This document shows, piece after piece, positions 7,133 through 15,746 of a DNA stretch of 64,000 bases (position 1 is the stretch's first letter; every line of letters begins with the position of its first letter). This DNA comes from JBBSEX01 sp038239345 (GTDB lineage: Bacteria > Acidobacteriota > Terriglobia > Bryobacterales > Bryobacteraceae). The notes below the pieces were generated by a model. That model was not told where the DNA came from. It worked only from the letters and a program-made list of their open reading frames with translations, and did no database searches. A program made the position numbers and the translations under genes. Location: assembly GCA_038239345.1 (NCBI GenBank), contig JBBSEX010000007.1, positions 1 through 64,000 on the forward strand. The letters run 5' to 3'.

Positions 7133-9712
7133 ATGCAGCAGTTTTTCTCGCGATTTTTGGCGCTGGCCGCGCTTTCATTTTCACTATCCCAGGTAGTGCC
7201 GGGCCAATCGGCAGGGAGTGCCGGTACGGTAACGGGGACGGTGACAGACTCTTCCGGAGCCGCCATTCCCAAGGCCGGCGTGCTCTTGCGCAACCCCGTC
7301 ACCGGTTACAGGCAGGCCACCGCGACCGACGGCTCAGGGGCTTTCACGCTGCGCAACGTGCCTCCGAATCAGTATCACCTGGTGGTAACCGCGCCAGGAT
7401 TCTCCACAAGCGATCAGGATTTTGCCGTGCGAACCTCGGTTCCGATGAATCTGACGGTACCGTTAACGGTGGCTGGCAGCAAGACTACGGTGGACGTAGA
7501 GGCATCGGGCGCCGCTCTGGTGGAGAACACCCCTTCCTCGCATACCGACGTCGATTCGGCATTGTTCTCGAAACTGCCCACGACCTCGCCAGGCTCGGGG
7601 TTGAACGATGCGATTCTCTTCACCTCGCCCAGTGTCGCGGCGGATTCCAACGGATTCTTTCATCCGCTGGGCGACCATGCCCAAGTCTCTTATTCGGTCG
7701 ACAATCAACCCATCAGCGATCAGCAAAGCAAGTTATTTTCCACTCAGATTCCGCTCAATGCGGTGAACTCCCTGGAGTTGGTGACAGGCGCTCCGAATGC
7801 GGAGTTCGGGGACAAGACGAGCCTTGTTGTGAATGCCACAACCCGCTCCGGACTGGGAGCGAAACCGTTCGGGAGTTTCGTCGCTCAATATGGATCGTTC
7901 GGAACGGTGAGCGAAGAAGCGACGCTCGGTCTGGGCAGCGCGAAGTTTGGAAATTTTATCGTGATCAATATTTTGCGCTCCGGACGCTTTCTCGATACGC
8001 CGGAGTTTTCGCCCTTCCACGACGTGGGAACAAATGGAACGATCTTCGATCGCATCGACTATCAGCCCAACGCCCGGGACGCGATCCATCTGAATTTATT
8101 CTTTGCCCGTAACTGGTTTCAGGTTCCAAACACCTATGATCAGCTGGGCCAGGATCAGCGGCAGCGCGTGTTGACGTTCAATATCGCTCCCGGCTACCAG
8201 CACACATTTAACGCTCAGACCTTGATGACCATCAGCCCTTTCATCCGCCGCGATCATCTGAACTATTACCCCAGCGCGGATTTCACGCAAGACACCCCGG
8301 CTACGTTATCGCAAGAAAGATTGCTAACAAATTACGGAGTGAAAGCGGATGTTTCTTATGTCAAGGGGATCCACAATCTGAAGGTTGGAACGCAGATCAT
8401 GCAGACTCGGCTGAACGAAAGTTTTAGCCTTGGCCTAACCGATCCGGCATTTAACGCGGTCTGCGTGGATGCCGGCGGAAACCCGCTTGGCTTGCCCAGC
8501 ATTACCTTGCCAAGTGGATGCGTCGGCGCCGGCGCGCTGCCTAATCCCGATTTGCAAATTGGCCTGGTGCCGTTCGATCTGACGCGCGGTGGATCGTTGT
8601 TTCACTTCAACGGCAAGAAGAATATAAATCAATTCGCCTTCTATATTCAAGATCAGCTCACGCTTGGCAATTTTACGTTGAACCCCGGGCTGCGAGTGGA
8701 TCAATATAATGGCATCGTCACCGACACCGGCTTCGAACCCCGCATCGGCGCATCGTATCTTGTAAAGCGAACCAAGACCGTACTCCGGGCATCGTATTCG
8801 CGCACCTTTGAAACTCCCTATAACGAGAATCTGATTCTTTCCAGTTCGACAGGCATCGGCGGGCTCGCGTCCAATGGAGTGGGCGGGACGTCGGAAAACC
8901 CCATTCAGCCCGGACGTCGCAATCAATACAACACAGGCGTACAACAAGGTATCGGCAAGTACCTGCAGGTGGACGCCGATTACTTCTGGAAATATACGAA
9001 CAACGCCTATGATTTCGACACGCTGTTCAGTACGCCGCTCACCTTCCCCATCTCCTGGAAAAAATCGAAGATCGATGGCGTGGGAATCCGGGTCAGCACA
9101 ACCGAAATTCATGGGTTCCAGGTATTCACCACGATGGGCCATACGCGGGCGCGCTATTTTGGCCCGGAAGTGGGAGGCGTCATTTTCAATGCCGCGATCG
9201 ACAACAGCGTCTTTCGCATCGATCACGATCAGGCTTTTCAACAAACCACGATCCTTCGTTATCAGCGGCCGAACCACGGACCGTGGATGAATTTCACCTG
9301 GCGCTACGACAGCGGCCTGGTGGCGGGAAGCGTACCCGATATCGCTACGGCGCTATCGTTCACGGGCGCGCAACAGCTGGCCATCGGTCTGCGCTGCGGC
9401 TCCCAATCGCCGACGCTGACCACGCCAATCACGAACTGCGCGGGCAATGCAATCACCAGCCGTCTGCGGATCCCGCCCGCCGGGACCGAGAACGACGACA
9501 CTAACCCGGCACGCGTCGCCCCCCGGCATCTGTTCGACGTAGCTGTCGGCACGGACAACCTGTTGCACGGTGAGCATGCCCGTGTCACCTTGCGCTTCAC
9601 GGTTGTCAATCTCACCAACAGCGAGTCGCTCTATAATTTCCTGTCGACCTTTAGCGGAACGCACTTCGTGGAACCGCGCTCCTACCAGGCCGCCGTCGGA
9701 ATGTCATTTTAA
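7133..9712 (+). CDS. TonB-dependent receptor with N-terminal carboxypeptidase-regulatory-like domain
   Basis: This 859-residue outer-membrane protein has a signal peptide (to about residue 24), then a CarboxypepD_reg-like beta domain (TVTGTVTDSSGAAIPKAGVL, residues about 32-110), a plug region with SVDNQPISDQQSK, and a long beta-barrel ending in a C-terminal phenylalanine (AAVGMSF), typical of outer-membrane insertion. Such receptors abound in acidobacteria and import or sense unidentified substrates. A GAGGAG site lies about ten bases before the start. Its stop is one base from the convergent histidine kinase stop. The upstream His/Cys-rich peptide makes a metal complex one possible ligand, but the substrate is not predictable from sequence. 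Confidence 0.9.
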   Translation: MQQFFSRFLALAALSFSLSQVVPGQSAGSAGTVTGTVTDSSGAAIPKAGVLLRNPVTGYRQATATDGSGAFTLRNVPPNQYHLVVTAPGFSTSDQDFAVRTSVPMNLTVPLTVAGSKTTVDVEASGAALVENTPSSHTDVDSALFSKLPTTSPGSGLNDAILFTSPSVAADSNGFFHPLGDHAQVSYSVDNQPISDQQSKLFSTQIPLNAVNSLELVTGAPNAEFGDKTSLVVNATTRSGLGAKPFGSFVAQYGSFGTVSEEATLGLGSAKFGNFIVINILRSGRFLDTPEFSPFHDVGTNGTIFDRIDYQPNARDAIHLNLFFARNWFQVPNTYDQLGQDQRQRVLTFNIAPGYQHTFNAQTLMTISPFIRRDHLNYYPSADFTQDTPATLSQERLLTNYGVKADVSYVKGIHNLKVGTQIMQTRLNESFSLGLTDPAFNAVCVDAGGNPLGLPSITLPSGCVGAGALPNPDLQIGLVPFDLTRGGSLFHFNGKKNINQFAFYIQDQLTLGNFTLNPGLRVDQYNGIVTDTGFEPRIGASYLVKRTKTVLRASYSRTFETPYNENLILSSSTGIGGLASNGVGGTSENPIQPGRRNQYNTGVQQGIGKYLQVDADYFWKYTNNAYDFDTLFSTPLTFPISWKKSKIDGVGIRVSTTEIHGFQVFTTMGHTRARYFGPEVGGVIFNAAIDNSVFRIDHDQAFQQTTILRYQRPNHGPWMNFTWRYDSGLVAGSVPDIATALSFTGAQQLAIGLRCGSQSPTLTTPITNCAGNAITSRLRIPPAGTENDDTNPARVAPRHLFDVAVGTDNLLHGEHARVTLRFTVVNLTNSESLYNFLSTFSGTHFVEPRSYQAAVGMSF

Positions 9713-9713
9713 T

Positions 9714-11066
9714 TTACGGCGATTGGGCCATGTTCTTTGCGCTCTCGGCAACCGGATGATTCTCCGGTGGGAGTGGGATATCGATTTCTACTAGCAGACC
9801 GGGACTCATGTTGACGGCTGTCAGCTTGCCGCGATGCAAATCCACCGCACGCTTGGCGATTGCCAGGCCGAGCCCGACACCGCCGCTTTCCCGATTGCGG
9901 TGCGAATCCACACGATAGAACGGATCGAAAATGTGCGGCAACGATTCCTCGGGAACACCGGGGCCGTAGTCGCGGATGCGAATTTTCGCCCATCCATCCT
10001 CGCGCACAGCACGCACCTCGATAGCCGTGTCCGCGGGAGCATAGCGGATGGCGTTGCGCAAGACATTCTCAATCGCCCGGCGAAGCAGCTCGCTGTCACC
10101 CTGTACGGCGATGGCCCGTGGAGAATCCAAATCGAGCGTGCAACCGCGGGCCTGGGCTTCGATGGAGCAGTCTTCCACAAGGTTCAGGAGAAGGCGATCC
10201 AGCGGCACCTCCTCCGTTCGAAGGCGGCTGGCATCCCCTTCGGCGCGAGTGACCTGCAACAATTCGCCGACCAGCGCATTCAGCCGCTCCGCCTCTTTCT
10301 GAATTCGATTCAACGATCGCTCGTCGGTGCTACTCTGCCGCGCCAGTTCCACGGCGACGCTCAGCCGCGCGAGCGGCGAACGCAATTCATGAGAGATATC
10401 CAGCAGAAGGCGGCGCTCGGCGTTTAACAACGTCTCTGTCCGTTCCGCCATTTGATTGAACGTCCCGGCCAGTTGGCCAAGTTCGTCGCCCCGCGTCGTC
10501 GCCGCGCGGGCAGTCAGATCGCCATGGCCGAATCGATCGACGGCCCGTTGCAGCGCTCGGACTGGAGATGTCAGATGATACGCCAGCCCATAGCAGAGCA
10601 CCACCATGATTCCCAAAATCCACAAATGCTCCGGCTGGAGATACCAGAACATCCAGCTCTTTCGCTCTGTGGCGAAGATCAGCCAGTACCGTCCATCGAT
10701 TGAGCGGCGGGAAATAATAATGCCCGATCCACGCACGAACGGGAGGCGCGAGCGAACTCGGGCTTCTTCGAGCAACGCCCTTCGATCGGCGCCGGTGATC
10801 AGATCGGTGCCCTTGGCATCGGTAAAGTACAGAGTATTGCCGAGCGTCGTTTGCATCGCCAGCAGCGTCGACTGTAAAGCCTCGCGTCCACCCGATTCGT
10901 AGGACGATTGCAGATCGCGCATCGACAATCGAAGCAGCATCGTCAAGGGCGATTGGCGCAACGATTGATCGTTTACGTTGAGGGCTGTGGTGTACACCAA
11001 GGCCACGCCGGTAATGGTGACGCTGGCCAGGAACCATAGCAAAATTTTGGCAAACAGAGATCGCAC
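9714..11066 (-). CDS. Sensor histidine kinase (HAMP, HisKA, HATPase)
   Basis: The 450-residue kinase has two membrane segments (near residues 8-28 and 148-168) enclosing a short periplasmic sensor, a HAMP domain, the phospho-acceptor helix DISHELRSPLARLSVAVELA with His226, an N-box (AIENVLRNAIRYAPADT), and G-boxes DYGPGVPEESLPHIFDPFYR and GGVGLGLAIAKRAV. It resembles CpxA/BaeS-type envelope sensors. It is encoded 18 bases after its partner response regulator. The location next to a TonB receptor on the opposite strand suggests, but does not show, a role in envelope or metal stress. Confidence 0.94.
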   Translation of the reverse strand: MRSLFAKILLWFLASVTITGVALVYTTALNVNDQSLRQSPLTMLLRLSMRDLQSSYESGGREALQSTLLAMQTTLGNTLYFTDAKGTDLITGADRRALLEEARVRSRLPFVRGSGIIISRRSIDGRYWLIFATERKSWMFWYLQPEHLWILGIMVVLCYGLAYHLTSPVRALQRAVDRFGHGDLTARAATTRGDELGQLAGTFNQMAERTETLLNAERRLLLDISHELRSPLARLSVAVELARQSSTDERSLNRIQKEAERLNALVGELLQVTRAEGDASRLRTEEVPLDRLLLNLVEDCSIEAQARGCTLDLDSPRAIAVQGDSELLRRAIENVLRNAIRYAPADTAIEVRAVREDGWAKIRIRDYGPGVPEESLPHIFDPFYRVDSHRNRESGGVGLGLAIAKRAVDLHRGKLTAVNMSPGLLVEIDIPLPPENHPVAESAKNMAQSP

Positions 11067-11084
11067 TGGACGCCTCCTAACGGG

Positions 11085-11771
11085 CTAATCGGCGGCATCT
11101 TCGGGAGTGCGGCAGAACTGATAGCCCACTCCGCGAATGGTCTTAATCAACGTCCGGTCGCGTTCCAACTTCTTGCGCAGATGACTGACATGCATGTCGA
11201 TCGACCGGTCAAAGGGAGTCGCCTTGCGGTTGTACATGCTCTCCATTAACGTGTCGCGGGAAACGACGCGGCCCGCCGAACGCAGCAGCATTTCCAGGAT
11301 GTCGAACTCAAGCGTGGTCACCTCCACCGGCTGTCCGCTAGAGTGTACTTCCCGCGTCCCGGGATTTAAGGCCACACCATTTACTTCAATGCGTCCGGAG
11401 ACCGATGGCTTGGCGTCGATCCTCCGCAAGATAGCGCGGATCCTCGCCGTAAGCTCGCGCGGATTGAACGGTTTTGGAAGATAATCGTCGGCACCCAGTT
11501 CCAATCCGACGATGCGGTCGACATCTTCACCGCGGGCGGTTAGCATCAGAACGGGAACACGGCTCTGCTCACGCAAACGCCGCAGGAGTCCGAAGCCGTC
11601 CAAGCCTGGCAGCATGACATCGAGAATCACCAGGTCGTCCTCTTTACGCAAAGCGCGCTCCAGGCCGAGTCTGCCGTCATGCTCGAAATGAACGGAAAAG
11701 CCCTCTCGCTTCAGGAACTCTTCCAGTAGGGCGCAGAGTTCGACATCATCGTCGATCACCAGAATCCGCAC
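11085..11771 (-). CDS. OmpR-family response regulator
   Basis: The 228-residue protein has a receiver domain with acidic triad in MRILVIDDDVE, phospho-acceptor Asp51 in VILDVMLPGLDGF and the conserved Lys in DDYLPKPFNP, followed by a winged-helix DNA-binding domain (SRDTLMESMYNRKATPFDRS, then HVSHLRKKLE and TIRGVGYQF). It is the partner of the downstream histidine kinase and resembles CpxR. The start codon is GTG. Only 33 bases separate it from the divergent redoxin gene, so the two promoters must overlap and the regulator may control both. Confidence 0.94.
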   Translation of the reverse strand: MRILVIDDDVELCALLEEFLKREGFSVHFEHDGRLGLERALRKEDDLVILDVMLPGLDGFGLLRRLREQSRVPVLMLTARGEDVDRIVGLELGADDYLPKPFNPRELTARIRAILRRIDAKPSVSGRIEVNGVALNPGTREVHSSGQPVEVTTLEFDILEMLLRSAGRVVSRDTLMESMYNRKATPFDRSIDMHVSHLRKKLERDRTLIKTIRGVGYQFCRTPEDAAD

Positions 11772-11804
11772 GCTATCGAATGTATCACGCGCTAAGCTAA
11801 ATTC

Positions 11805-12359
11805 ATGCGTTCTACGTGGCTCGCCGCACTGTGCGTTTGGACGCTCCAGGGCGCCGCGGTGAAGTCCTTCGACTTACCCGATACCGATGGTGTCCGCCAC
11901 ACAACGGGCGAGTTCCGACAAAACAAAGCCACCGTGCTTGTGTTCATCGCCACAGATTGTCCGATTTCCAATAGCTACATTCCCGAGCTGTCTAGAATAG
12001 GCAACGACTCTCGGGATGTGGCATTCTTTGCCGTCTATTCAGACCGGGATAAGGGGATCGCTGAACTCCGCAAGCACCGTGGCGAATATCGTATCGGGTT
12101 CCCCGCTCTGGTCGATCCGCAAGCGACCCTGGCCCGGCAAACCGGCGTCAAGTATACGCCGGAGGTCGTGGTTCTGGGCCCTGATGGCACGGTTCTATAT
12201 CGGGGCCGGATCGATAACCGTTACTATGACTATGGAAAGACGCGGACCATGGTCACACAGCGTGATCTACGGGATGCACTGGCGGAGATCGCCGCCGGCA
12301 AACGAGTTTCCACTCCGCTGACCAAGTCACTTGGGTGTGCGATTCCAGGAGTAAATTGA
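11805..12359 (+). CDS. Exported redoxin/thioredoxin-fold protein
   Basis: The 184-residue protein has a short signal peptide and a peroxiredoxin/TlpA-like fold: VKSFDLPDTDGVRHTTGEF, then LVFIATDCPISNSYIPEL at the active-site position. Only one cysteine lies there (DCPIS), so it lacks the CxxC of thioredoxins; a second Cys occurs near the C-terminus (LGCAIP). The pattern matches redoxin proteins found beside membrane or periplasmic cytochrome/copper oxidoreductases in acidobacteria and planctomycetes. Its stop codon overlaps the next start (TGATG), so the two are translationally coupled. Confidence 0.82.
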   Translation: MRSTWLAALCVWTLQGAAVKSFDLPDTDGVRHTTGEFRQNKATVLVFIATDCPISNSYIPELSRIGNDSRDVAFFAVYSDRDKGIAELRKHRGEYRIGFPALVDPQATLARQTGVKYTPEVVVLGPDGTVLYRGRIDNRYYDYGKTRTMVTQRDLRDALAEIAAGKRVSTPLTKSLGCAIPGVN

Positions 12360-13654
12360 TGCGCTGTTGGGGATTGTTTCTATCCATTGGGTTCGTTTTG
12401 CAAGCAGCTAAGACGACGCCCGCCGGGCCGACCTTTAACAAGGAAGTATCGGCAATTCTCTTCGCCCATTGCGCCGGATGTCACCGCCCGGGGGAGGTAG
12501 CCCCGTTCGCTTTACTGACCTATCAGGATGCCGCCAAACGTGCGTCGCTGATTGCTTCGGTAACCGCGCATCGCTTCATGCCGCCCTGGAAACCCGAGCC
12601 GGGCTTTGGAGAGTTTCAAGATTCCCGGCGTCTGAGCGATGCCGATTTGGCCACACTGCAAGCCTGGGCCAAAGCGGGCGCGCCGGAAGGCGATTCACCA
12701 ATACCGCAGCCGCCGAAGTTCGCCGAAGGTTGGCAGTTGGGTGAGCCCGATCTGATAGTGAAGATGCCCGAGGCGTTCACGGTTCCGGCGGAAGGCAACG
12801 ATATCTACCAATGCTTCGTGATCCCGCTGAATCTGACGGAGGATAAGTCCGTTTCGGCTGTCGAGTTTCGTCCCGGCAACCGCAAGGTAACCCACCATGC
12901 GATTTTTTATCTCGACGCCAGCGGAGCCGCTCGCAAGAAAGATGAAGCGGATCCCGGGCCGGGTTATCGCTGCTTCGGCGGTGCCGGAATCACGCCCTCT
13001 GGAGGTCTCGGGGGTTGGGCTCCTGGCGCAGCGCCGCGATTCCTGCCCGATGGCATCGCCAAGCCGCTACGCAAGGGTTCCGATCTTGTTATGCAGGCGC
13101 ATTATCATCCCACCGGCAAGGTGGAGTCGGATCTGTCAACGGTAGGCATCTACTTTGCGAAATCTACTCCCATGGAAACCACGGGATCCATTCCGCTTAT
13201 CAAGCGCGACCTCTATATACCGGCGGGCGACAAGGATCTGCGAACCGTCACATCCTTCACGATTCCGGTGGACGTGAAGGTAATCGGAATCTTCCCGCAT
13301 ATGCATTTGTTAGGGCGGGATATGAAAGTTACCGCCACTCTACCCGATGGAACGGTCAGGCCGATGATCTGGATCAAGGATTGGGATTTCAATTGGCAGG
13401 GCGAGTATATGTATAAAGACCCGGTCCTGTTGCCGAAGGGAACGCGGCTCGAAATGGATGCCGCCTACGACAATTCCGAAGACAATCCGCGCAATCCGAA
13501 TCATCCTCCGAAGAGCGTCAAGTGGGGTGAACAGACCACCGACGAAATGGCTGTGGCTTTCATCGAGTATGCCAGCGAACGTCCGGCCGAACAGTGGACG
13601 ATTTTGCGCGCGTTGATGGAACAACTGAACCTCCGCAGGTCGCAACATCCGTAA
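12359..13654 (+). CDS. Exported cytochrome c fused to copper type II monooxygenase-like domain
   Basis: From the ATG that overlaps the preceding stop, the product is 431 residues with a signal peptide. A c-type haem site CAGCH lies in ILFAHCAGCHRPGEVAPF, with FMPPWKP supplying a likely axial methionine. The C-terminal two-thirds resemble the PHM/DBM-type copper monooxygenase fold, with candidate copper ligands in KVTHHAIFY, MQAHYHPTGK and FPHMHLLGRDM. An in-frame upstream ATG at 12335 would extend into the redoxin gene and spoil the signal peptide. The coupled redoxin gene suggests a role in copper or redox maintenance. The substrate is unknown. Confidence 0.82.
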   Translation: MRCWGLFLSIGFVLQAAKTTPAGPTFNKEVSAILFAHCAGCHRPGEVAPFALLTYQDAAKRASLIASVTAHRFMPPWKPEPGFGEFQDSRRLSDADLATLQAWAKAGAPEGDSPIPQPPKFAEGWQLGEPDLIVKMPEAFTVPAEGNDIYQCFVIPLNLTEDKSVSAVEFRPGNRKVTHHAIFYLDASGAARKKDEADPGPGYRCFGGAGITPSGGLGGWAPGAAPRFLPDGIAKPLRKGSDLVMQAHYHPTGKVESDLSTVGIYFAKSTPMETTGSIPLIKRDLYIPAGDKDLRTVTSFTIPVDVKVIGIFPHMHLLGRDMKVTATLPDGTVRPMIWIKDWDFNWQGEYMYKDPVLLPKGTRLEMDAAYDNSEDNPRNPNHPPKSVKWGEQTTDEMAVAFIEYASERPAEQWTILRALMEQLNLRRSQHP

Positions 13655-13698
13655 ATTTTGTTGAGAATTTGCAGCGCCCGGCCGCACTACATGCTCAT

Positions 13699-14148
13699 AT
13701 GCGACTGGCTGCTCTCTGCCTGATTTTCTGTTTTTGCGTGAATGCCGCTAATAATGGCGGGCACGTGGAATACGTCGGCGGCACACGATCCGACCTGCCC
13801 GGCGGCAGCGGTGGAAACATCGAGGTTTCCGACGATCATTACATGGTTTTCTGGGCCAAGAAAACCAACGTCCGCGTGGCTTACGACAAGGTCAACTTAC
13901 TGGAATACGGCCAAAAAGTAGACCGCCGCGTGGCCATGGCAGTCGTCATTTCTCCACTTTTTCTTCTTAGCAAAAAGCGCCAACACTTCCTGAGCATTGG
14001 CTACACCGATGAAGAGGGACGTCAACAGGCACTTATTTTTCGCGTGGAAAAAAGCGACGTGCGGATGATACTGGTCAGCCTGGAAGCGCGCACGGGGTTG
14101 AAGGTGCAGTATCAGGACGAAGAAGCTCGCAAAGGCGGTAAGGGATGA
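13699..14148 (+). CDS. Hypothetical exported protein
   Basis: I do not recognise this 149-residue protein. It starts MRLAALCLIFCFCVNAANNG, a clear signal peptide, and the mature part contains a Gly-rich segment (VGGTRSDLPGGSGGNIEVSD) then a beta-rich domain with YDKVNLLEYGQKVDRRVAMA and a short hydrophobic stretch (VVISPLFLLSKKRQHF). A longer frame opens at 13594 inside the preceding gene, but the signal peptide decides for 13699. The stop overlaps the next start (ATGA), so both are probably co-produced. Confidence 0.7.
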   Translation: MRLAALCLIFCFCVNAANNGGHVEYVGGTRSDLPGGSGGNIEVSDDHYMVFWAKKTNVRVAYDKVNLLEYGQKVDRRVAMAVVISPLFLLSKKRQHFLSIGYTDEEGRQQALIFRVEKSDVRMILVSLEARTGLKVQYQDEEARKGGKG

Positions 14149-14726
14149 TCGCGATCGGGACCATCCTGCTCGGTTGCACCTTGCTCGCTGAGAAACCGGC
14201 AATGGAAGCCGATCCGCAACGGCAGTTAACAACGATTCGCCGGGTGTTCGTCGATCGTCTGACCGGAGGCAAATCCGCCGCGCAGATGCGCGATTTGCTC
14301 ATAACCGCGCTGCAAGCGTCAAATCTGTTTGTGATTACCGAAAATGAGGAGCGAGCCGATGCGACTCTGCGCGGAGCCGCCGAAGATTTAGTATTTACCG
14401 ACAACTACACGTCGTCCGATAGCTTGAATGCCCACTCGCAGATTGGCGGGTCCGATGCGTCCTCCACGGCGCGGGTTGGCAGCTCACGCTCCAGCCGCTC
14501 ATTGGGCGTCACCATCGGAGAATCGGAGTCGTCGCACATTCAGGAGCGCAAGCACGAAGCGATGGCTACGGTACGTCTGGTCAATAAGGATGGCGATGTT
14601 CTATGGTCCTGCACGCAGGAAAGTCTCGGTGGAAAATTTCGCGGATCGAGCGCCGATGTCGCCGCCAAGATCGCCCGCCAGTTAAGTCAGGACATCGAAA
14701 AAGCCAAGCGCACTCAAGCGCCTTAA
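14145..14726 (+). CDS. Hypothetical envelope protein, CsgG-like pattern
   Basis: The 193-residue product begins MIAIGTILLGC, a short hydrophobic stretch ending in a lipobox-like LLGC. The body has AAQMRDLLITALQASNLFVITENEERADATLRGAAED, a helix-then-strand pattern seen in CsgG-like and related periplasmic proteins, followed by a Ser-rich linker and EAMATVRLVNKDGDVLWSCT near the C-terminus. It is coupled by ATGA to the previous exported protein. Function is unknown; the CsgG comparison is a resemblance only. Its stop overlaps the convergent DUF1772 stop in TTAA. Confidence 0.6.
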   Translation: MIAIGTILLGCTLLAEKPAMEADPQRQLTTIRRVFVDRLTGGKSAAQMRDLLITALQASNLFVITENEERADATLRGAAEDLVFTDNYTSSDSLNAHSQIGGSDASSTARVGSSRSSRSLGVTIGESESSHIQERKHEAMATVRLVNKDGDVLWSCTQESLGGKFRGSSADVAAKIARQLSQDIEKAKRTQAP

Positions 14727-15179
14727 GAATTGCCCTTGCTAACCGATCCTACGATTAGCAGCGCGAAAGCTATCGTGAGGAGTACAAGACGCCAGCGGTG
14801 AAGCAGATCCCATCTACGCCGGTACGTCTTCCAATCGGGCGGCGGATCGGACTCGAGACGGTTATTGATCGGCACAAGGGCGGTGACCGAATACAAAATC
14901 GCCAAGATCCACAAAACTGCCGATGTAGCGATCCAGATCGGTAAGCGGCCAAATTGGTGCCATTGGATTCCAACCTCGCCTAACGTAAGCAAAAAGACGA
15001 GAATGTACCAAATCGGCATGACTGTCCCGCTCACACGAGCGAGGGCGCTTGCAGCTGGCAGATGAACATCATCCGGGAGCTTATTGAGCGTTGGATTAAC
15101 AAGCGCGGCAATGGCCAGTTCATTTCCAACCCATCAATCCAGCGACGATAATTGCGACGACATGTAGAACTTCCATCAT
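14723..15179 (-). pseudogene. DUF1772 (anthrone-oxygenase-like) membrane protein, frameshifted
   Basis: An ATG at 15179 with a strong GGAGGA site just upstream opens a frame reading MMEVLHVVAIIVAGLMG and stops after 19 codons. Removing one G from the run at about 15130-15133 continues the frame as VGNELAIAALVNPTLNKLP and on into the 103-residue open frame (from 15034) that holds the remaining membrane segments and KTYRRRWDLLHRWR. The whole would be a normal DUF1772 four-helix membrane protein of about 151 residues. Either the gene is broken by a one-base insertion or the sequence has an error here. It is downstream of the DUF4267 gene. Confidence 0.72.
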
Positions 15180-15215
15180 GATTCCTCCATAACCAGGACT
15201 TCCCCATTGGTTCTC

Positions 15216-15626
15216 TCAAATGGCATGGATCAACAAGAGGCCGACGACAAGCATTACTGCGCAGGTTAGGCCATGAACTGAAAACGCTTTCGACTTCGAC
15301 CCGCCCGACCCCAAGACGTTTGACATGTCGCCCCGAGGGACGAGGGCTTCAACGAGTAGAACTATGCCTTCTGTCCGCGCGTCCGTGGTCAGCATCAGTG
15401 TCGGAACGACCAACCCAGATACGACGTCCCGAGCTCCGTTAAGTCGTAGCCAGGCACGAGTCTCAGCATCGGATGCGTGCGGCTTCAGACCGAATGATCC
15501 TGTCATTCGTTCAGGAGATATCAGGTAGAAATAACCGATGACAATGATCGCCACAGCCAAGAGAGTAGCTAGAGAAAGCAGCAAAGCGTTATTAATAATA
15601 TGTTTCTTTACTATAAAAACTAGCAA
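15216..15626 (-). CDS. DUF4267 family small membrane protein
   Basis: The 136-residue protein has about four membrane segments and the family text IGYFYLISPERMTGSFGLKP followed by AWLRLNGARDVVSGLV. It is encoded directly before the DUF1772 gene and divergent from a TetR regulator, an arrangement common for small membrane proteins under TetR control. The start is uncertain: the open frame begins at a TTG with no ribosome-binding site and with AT-rich, promoter-like DNA inside its first codons, so translation may begin about 15 codons later. Confidence 0.7.
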   Translation of the reverse strand: MLVFIVKKHIINNALLLSLATLLAVAIIVIGYFYLISPERMTGSFGLKPHASDAETRAWLRLNGARDVVSGLVVPTLMLTTDARTEGIVLLVEALVPRGDMSNVLGSGGSKSKAFSVHGLTCAVMLVVGLLLIHAI

Positions 15627-15746
15627 CGCTAATTAAACGCCAAAGATTGGAAATAGTTTGGCCGTCCGTCAAGGGTCGGTTCCAGCGGCGCTGCACTGCT
15701 ATCGAAGGCAACGACGCTGGCAGCTAACCGAATTGCGGAACGAAAA

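Noticed and set aside
7060..8112. A 350-codon plus-strand frame overlapping the TonB receptor start
   Set aside because: It is a shadow frame over the receptor gene; it is rich in Arg/Gly with no domain pattern, while the receptor frame has signal peptide, regulatory-like domain and barrel.
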